Source: Oreocharis arfaki (lineage: Eukaryota > Chordata > Aves > Passeriformes > Paramythiidae). Taken from it: a DNA stretch of 64,000 bases. The notes under the pieces were generated by a model. The model worked only from the letters and a program-made list of their open reading frames with translations. It was not told the origin of the DNA and searched no databases. The stretch covers positions 62,299-126,298 of the forward strand of contig VZRR01008020.1 in assembly GCA_013398015.1 (NCBI GenBank), read 5' to 3'. This document shows, piece by piece, positions 59,533 to 64,000 of the stretch; within the stretch, counting starts at the first letter, position 1, and each line of letters starts with the position of its first letter. A program made the position numbers and the translations under genes.

Positions 59533-59621
59533 TGTGAAGAACTCGTGGCCTGGGCTCCATCTCGGGGCCCATCCTGGCAGCAGCCTCTGGCTCCCCAGGG
59601 TGTGCCTTTGAAGGGCCTTCA

Positions 59622-59627
59622 AATAAA
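59622..59627 (+). terminator. polyadenylation signal of LTR-C
   Basis: AATAAA in CTTCAAATAAATACCC, followed by a T-rich and then TGTCTGG-containing downstream element before the LTR end. Confidence 0.65.
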
Positions 59628-59691
59628 TACCCACCTTTATTCCCTTACTCCTGTCTGGGCTCTGGTTTTTAGGTGGCCTGATGAGGCATCA

Positions 59692-62600
59692 ACCTCACAA
59701 TCCCCACTGCCATTTCTTGCTGCCAGGGCCCTATCAAATAATTTCAGTTCGCTTTGCTGCGAACGGGGCAGCGCCACTTCCACTTTCCCGACGCTTTTTT
59801 GGCCGTTCCCACCGCAGCTTTTCCAGTGGATTCAACAGAGCTGGATTGTCCCCGGCTGCAGAAGGCAGCAGGTAGAAGGGGTTGGGTCCTCCTGCCCTGC
59901 TCCACGGGCTGGGGAAGGCCCGATGGCTGCGTGGATCAATAACCCCTGTGTTTCCAGGCCCTGCTTATTAAAGGTGGTGCATGGAAAAAAAATAAGAACC
60001 GTTCCCTATTTATATCTGGAACTTAATGAAGTGAAATTATCGCAGCCGACAGGCGCTGGTGCTGTAATTCAGAGACACGGCTTGGCTTGGAGGGATCTGC
60101 AGGCTGTTTTTATTCCAAATAATAAAAAAAAAAGAGTGAAACCTAATCCTCTAATCAGTTCCAATTTACATATTCACGGCTCTTATTTCCAGCCTGCTTG
60201 GAGGGGGAAAAAAAAAGATAAGTGTTGGAGTCACGAAGCGATTATTTGATTAAGTAATTATTAATCCCAGGGTGCTCTGATTAATTCCCAGCAAGTTAAA
60301 CAAACGGATTGGAGCCGGGCTGGTCACCTTCTCACCATTGTCACACACAGGGGGAAAAATCCTGCAGAGATATTTTTACCTGCTCCACACTGAGGAGTTT
60401 TGTTCACTGAAGGGCTCCCCTGCGCTCCCCAGGGGTTAATACCCTGCTAAATGAAGTGTTACACACTGGAATTTTATCTGTGCCTGACTGCAAGACCAAA
60501 TGCTGATCTGTGTTTTCAAGCTGCAGACTCCAGGCTGGACCTGTGCACAAGTCGCTTTTTGCATGTTTAAATAAATTAAAAATAAATTTAAAAGAATAAA
60601 CAACAAAAAAACTGCTCGGAGTTTGTTTTTTTAACAACTTTTTACTGACTGCACTGAACCTGTCGTGGAGATAATGTCATATCTGAGAGTGCCCCAGTGC
60701 AGGGTCTATCCATTCATTTCAAGAGAGCTGAGATAAATGCTTCAAAATATCATTTATCTTCAGAAAAAGCAAAAACACTGAGAGAAAACAAACCTGGAAC
60801 TTACGCTTTCCAGTTTTATTGGAGTTTTTCACCCTAACAGCCTAAAACCTCTTGTAGTCGGTTGCAAGAGCAAACATACACAACCCTCAAGTGCTGTTCA
60901 CTTCAGCTGAAAAGCTGCCCTGAAAGCAGCCTGTCTCAGCCTCTCCATTCCCCCACTTATTCCTTGCCCAGAAAAAAGCCCAGAAAACAGGAAGATGATG
61001 TCTAAGCCCACAATAAATAAACAGGAAGCAGATTGCATCAAGGGAAAAGGTGAGAAGCACACACCAAAACCTCCTCGTGAACATCTCTTTGCCACGAGTG
61101 AAGTTAAGGAATGGCACGGGGATAGGTTGTACTGAAAAACAGATTTAATTAAAGATCTTGGATGGTCTAAAACTGCTGATAAAAGCACCCAGCTACTGAG
61201 CAGGGACCTTCAGTTGGGGGCTGTGTCTGATCAGTCGATTATTTTTAATTCCTCCTCCATTATTTTACTGCTGAACCATAACTTCTCCTCTGATGCCAGG
61301 TCCAGATCCACCCCATCAACCACCGTACACCAGGGATGAATATTTGGGATCAGGAGTGCAGAGGGAGCCTGGCTTCAGGAGGATTTGTTAATGGAATACA
61401 ACATTCCTAACAAACAATTCTTCCTGCTGCCATTCCTAACGACCCAAGCCTTTCCATCAGCAGTAATTCCTAGTTCCAACCTCAAATCTCCTGATTAAAA
61501 TGAGGTTTGAAATTCCTTGAAGATTTTCGAATTTGGAAAATGTAAATTACCTCCACCAAAGACAGGTTTGATTTTTTTGATTTGGGTTTTGTTATTTTTT
61601 GGGGGTTTCAATAAAGAGCTCCCAGCTCAGTTTGAATATTCATCACCCAGCCTGAGCATTGCTGCAGTGGGATGAAATCCTTGGTCAATCCTCACGGATA
61701 AAACTTCCTTAGTGGTTTCAAAAACACTGATCAAAGCCCATTTCCTTCGATAGCGGGCTCTGAATTCCAGCTGGGCACATGGAGGGATGGGAAGATGTCA
61801 GATTCCCCATGGATGCAGCAGCAGAGGACGAGACAGAGCCAGGGCTACAAGTGAAGGAGCTCCTCAGTCATGAGGAGCAGAGTGATGATGGTAAATGACC
61901 CTGCAACGAGTAATGGACACGATCCAGCTCTTCCCTGTCTGCCATGGTGGGATGTGAGGTTGGGAACAGCTCAGCTTTTGAGGGAAGAAAGGATTCCGAG
62001 GTTTGGGTTGAGGAAGATGAAAGCTTTTGTTGTGAGTGAAATGGAAAGTTTTGCTTCTCCTCGGTTCCAGTGACGTCTGTGCCTGTCATCTGTGTGGTGT
62101 CTCAGCATCTTCGAGCACAGCAGTAACCAAAGGCAACCAAAACCTGCTCCCAGAGCCAAAAGAATGAATCCAGATGTATTCCTCAGAAATTAGCCCAGAG
62201 TGCCTTAGAAATAAACACACAAAATCAATGGAAAGGCTGCTATTGATTTCTCTTTCCTCTTCCAAATCTTTGGAGCAGCTCTCGGTGGGATTGCTGCCTT
62301 TGCCTGGGACTTCACCACCACAGTCCTGAAGGAAATCCTTGGATTCAGGAAGGTTGCAGGGAACGGGATTTGGGGCAAACTGAAACACGCTCCAGAATCT
62401 GTCTGCGGCACCCCGGAGAATGTGTGAGGAGCTCTGTAAGAACACAACCAACAACCTCACCGCCTTTCAAACCTTCCCAAGTTTAAAAGAAACCACCAGG
62501 CCACGCAGAGATCTCCAGAAAGAAAAGAAGTAGTGAAGATGTGGTTTGATTGTTTTGTTCTGAGCCCACGAAGTCTTTCTGCACACCACCAAAGCCGGGG

Positions 62601-63460
62601 AAGAAACCTCTGGGCTGATATTTCACCCTGGAAATGAAAGGGAAATCAGGGGGCAGTCAAATGCTTCTCCAGGAGATCTGGAATATTGGCTGCCTGCTCC
62701 AAGCCGAGCCTGGCCCGGCTCCACGGCTGTGTCATCCCAGCCATACGTGTCCCACGCTGCCTGGGACCACCCATCATCTCCTGTAGCTCTCCAAATGCAA
62801 AACTTCCTTTCTTCAGCATTTGCAAAGACGGTTTTCGTGTTGTTATCCAGCAATGGCTCCCTCGATTTATTCAGCACAAACCTCTCTGTGTTTGATAAGC
62901 AAAGGTGGCCAAATAACACAGATATTGGCTGGTAAATATTTTCCCAAAGAGGAACACGGAGCACCGTGTGTTTTGTTAACCACTGGGTCAGATAATTGAG
63001 TGTTCAACAACATTTGAAAGCCCTGTGAGTTTTTAAGTAAACTCTGGAGTTGAGATAAGCCTTGGAAAATGCAGGTAGAACAAGCAGTACTCACTGAAGT
63101 GATAAAAGGGTTGAGAACTTCAGTGAAACTGGGATATGATCCCCTAAAGTCTCATGGAATAACACTGAGCCAAAGAAGGGTGAGACCAGCCCGAGGAGCT
63201 TGGGCACAGGTACTGCCCCAGCCCAGCGTGTACCACCTCGGGATGAGATCATGGGAGCTGGAGGCCTTGAGAAATCAGATGAGCAAAGATCTATATTTGT
63301 GTGGTGCCCCAGGATGAGCAGAACTGGGAGGTTCCTTCCAGCCCAGTCCCAAAGTAACACGTGTGCTGCTTTAACCTTTCTGAATTTCAAACCACCTCCT
63401 ACCTAATGGACCAAAAAAGAACAAGTAATAATCTGAGAGGGCGGGAGAGAAAATCTGTCA
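59692..63460. other. unique non-coding stretch
   Basis: No recognised repeat or gene. The interval 60545-60610 is A/T-rich. A 234-codon frame beginning inside LTR-C (59545-60249) starts at GTG, not ATG, and has no domain. Confidence 0.45.
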
Positions 63461-63675
63461 GCCTGAGTCAGACTATTGGACCATCAAGCCCAGCATCCTG
63501 TCTCCAAAACGCCGTCAGTATCTGACACTTCAGGCTTAGTTGGGATAATAAAACATTTTCCTCAACCTTATGTAACATCTCGGCCTGGCAAAGAGAAGAT
63601 TTAAACATTGATTGCTTTCCACTCCCCTCTGTCCCATGAATGTGAATCTGACTCTCTTCCAAAATGAACAACCCT
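63461..63675 (+). mobile_element. ancient amniote LINE (CR1/L3-like) remnant
   Basis: CTGAGTCAGACTATTGGACC, ATCAAGCCCAGCATCCTGTC and later CCATGAATGTGAATCTG with CTCTTCCAAAATGAACAACC reproduce, in order, an old repeat common in turtles and crocodilians ('gtcagaccattggtccatctagcccagtatcctgtct ... tccatgaatttatctagttc'). The middle is heavily eroded. Family assignment is from memory; presence of an old repeat is moderately secure. Confidence 0.55.
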
Positions 63676-64000
63676 GATGAGCTGGAATTGGTTTCTGGGC
63701 AGGATGGGAACAGCTCCTCTCTCGTTACTCATTCCTGGAGAGATCCGCTAGAGCTTTGCCTCCTAAAAGGGGCACTTGAAGGAGGAGACATAAAACTCCA
63801 TCCGCAGAACTCTGGGTGCCCACGGGCACCTTTTCATGGAAGCTGGAAATGCACGTCACAAGACTTCATGTCTAGTCACTTTATTTTTCCCCATCATGTC
63901 TACTTCTTTTATTTTTGTATTTGTTTAAGCTCTCCATTAGTTTATTAGCTTGACAGCAGCCCAGTTAATTAGCCCGTCCTCCCTCCCCCAGCCCAAGCCC
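63676..64000. other. unique sequence to window end
   Basis: Nothing recognisable. Confidence 0.4.

Larger units (their letters stand above)
59256..59691 (+). mobile_element. solo LTR of an endogenous retrovirus with target-site duplication (LTR-C)
   Basis: A 436-bp solo LTR. It begins TGATGCC (59256-59262) and ends GGCATCA (59685-59691), a perfect 7-bp inverted repeat with TG...CA termini. It is flanked on both sides by ACCT (59252-59255 and 59692-59695), a 4-bp target-site duplication as is usual for gammaretrovirus-like ERV1 elements. Inside are a consensus octamer ATGCAAAT (59507-59514), TATAAAAG (59525-59532) and AATAAA (59622-59627), 97 bp after the TATA box, then U5. No viral coding sequence remains, which indicates recombination between two LTRs of a former provirus. 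Confidence 0.88.

Noticed and set aside
59545..60249. 234-codon frame beginning inside LTR-C
   Set aside because: First codon is GTG, it crosses the LTR end into unique sequence, and no viral or cellular domain is recognisable.
63230..63350. CR1 tail-like sequence
   Set aside because: GGGAGGTTCCTTCCAGCCCA is suggestive but lacks the flanking CR1 body and terminal repeat.

Overview
The window looks like ordinary vertebrate nuclear DNA from a bird, most likely a songbird. At least sixteen short, 5'-truncated pieces of the avian LINE CR1 are scattered on both strands. Most carry the typical 3' end (TTCCAACCCAAACCAT followed by ATTCYATGA units, or its reverse complement at the left edge). The 'gccaggctggacagggcttggagcaccctg' style of body, named here only as a family resemblance, suggests passerine-type CR1-J-like copies; that assignment is inferred from remembered consensus sequences. 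I see no operons, ribosome-binding sites or bacterial genes.

I can support no protein-coding gene, exon, tRNA, rRNA or microRNA. Open frames are short, overlap one another, often begin at GTG, TTG or CTG, and frequently run through CR1 or LTR sequence. The longest ATG frame (minus strand, 7461 to 6580, 293 codons) has no recognisable domain. The window is best read as intergenic or deep intronic sequence.

Layout: 1-5.4 kb is unique sequence with a 28-bp tandem duplication (903-967) and a small CpG cluster (1138-1211). CR1 pieces appear at 5.4, 9.2, 9.5, 10.0 and 11.4 kb, with an old MIR-type SINE remnant at 11.0 kb. A solo retroviral LTR with GC box, CCAAT, TATA and AATAAA lies at 18.7-19.1 kb. 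A 207-bp sequence at 20.1 kb recurs at 22.05 kb with about 87% identity. A CpG-rich patch covers 25.4-25.9 kb. From 29.4 to 41.8 kb I see almost no repeats. CR1 pieces cluster at 41.8-45.2 kb. A minus-strand solo LTR lies at 47.76-48.23 kb. A 570-bp minisatellite with a 14-bp unit fills 51.5-52.06 kb. A 13-N assembly gap sits inside an AT/CT/GT-rich simple repeat at 54.9 kb. More CR1 copies follow at 53.7, 55.2, 56.9 and 57.9 kb. A third solo LTR, with terminal inverted repeats and a 4-bp target-site duplication, lies at 59.26-59.69 kb. An ancient amniote-type repeat remnant lies near 63.5 kb.

The best second-look items are the E-box-bearing minisatellite, the unexplained 207-bp repeat pair, the three LTRs that share a TATA-to-AATAAA spacing near 97 bp, and several AT-rich low-repeat blocks that may be conserved enhancers. 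I did not find a new biological system.
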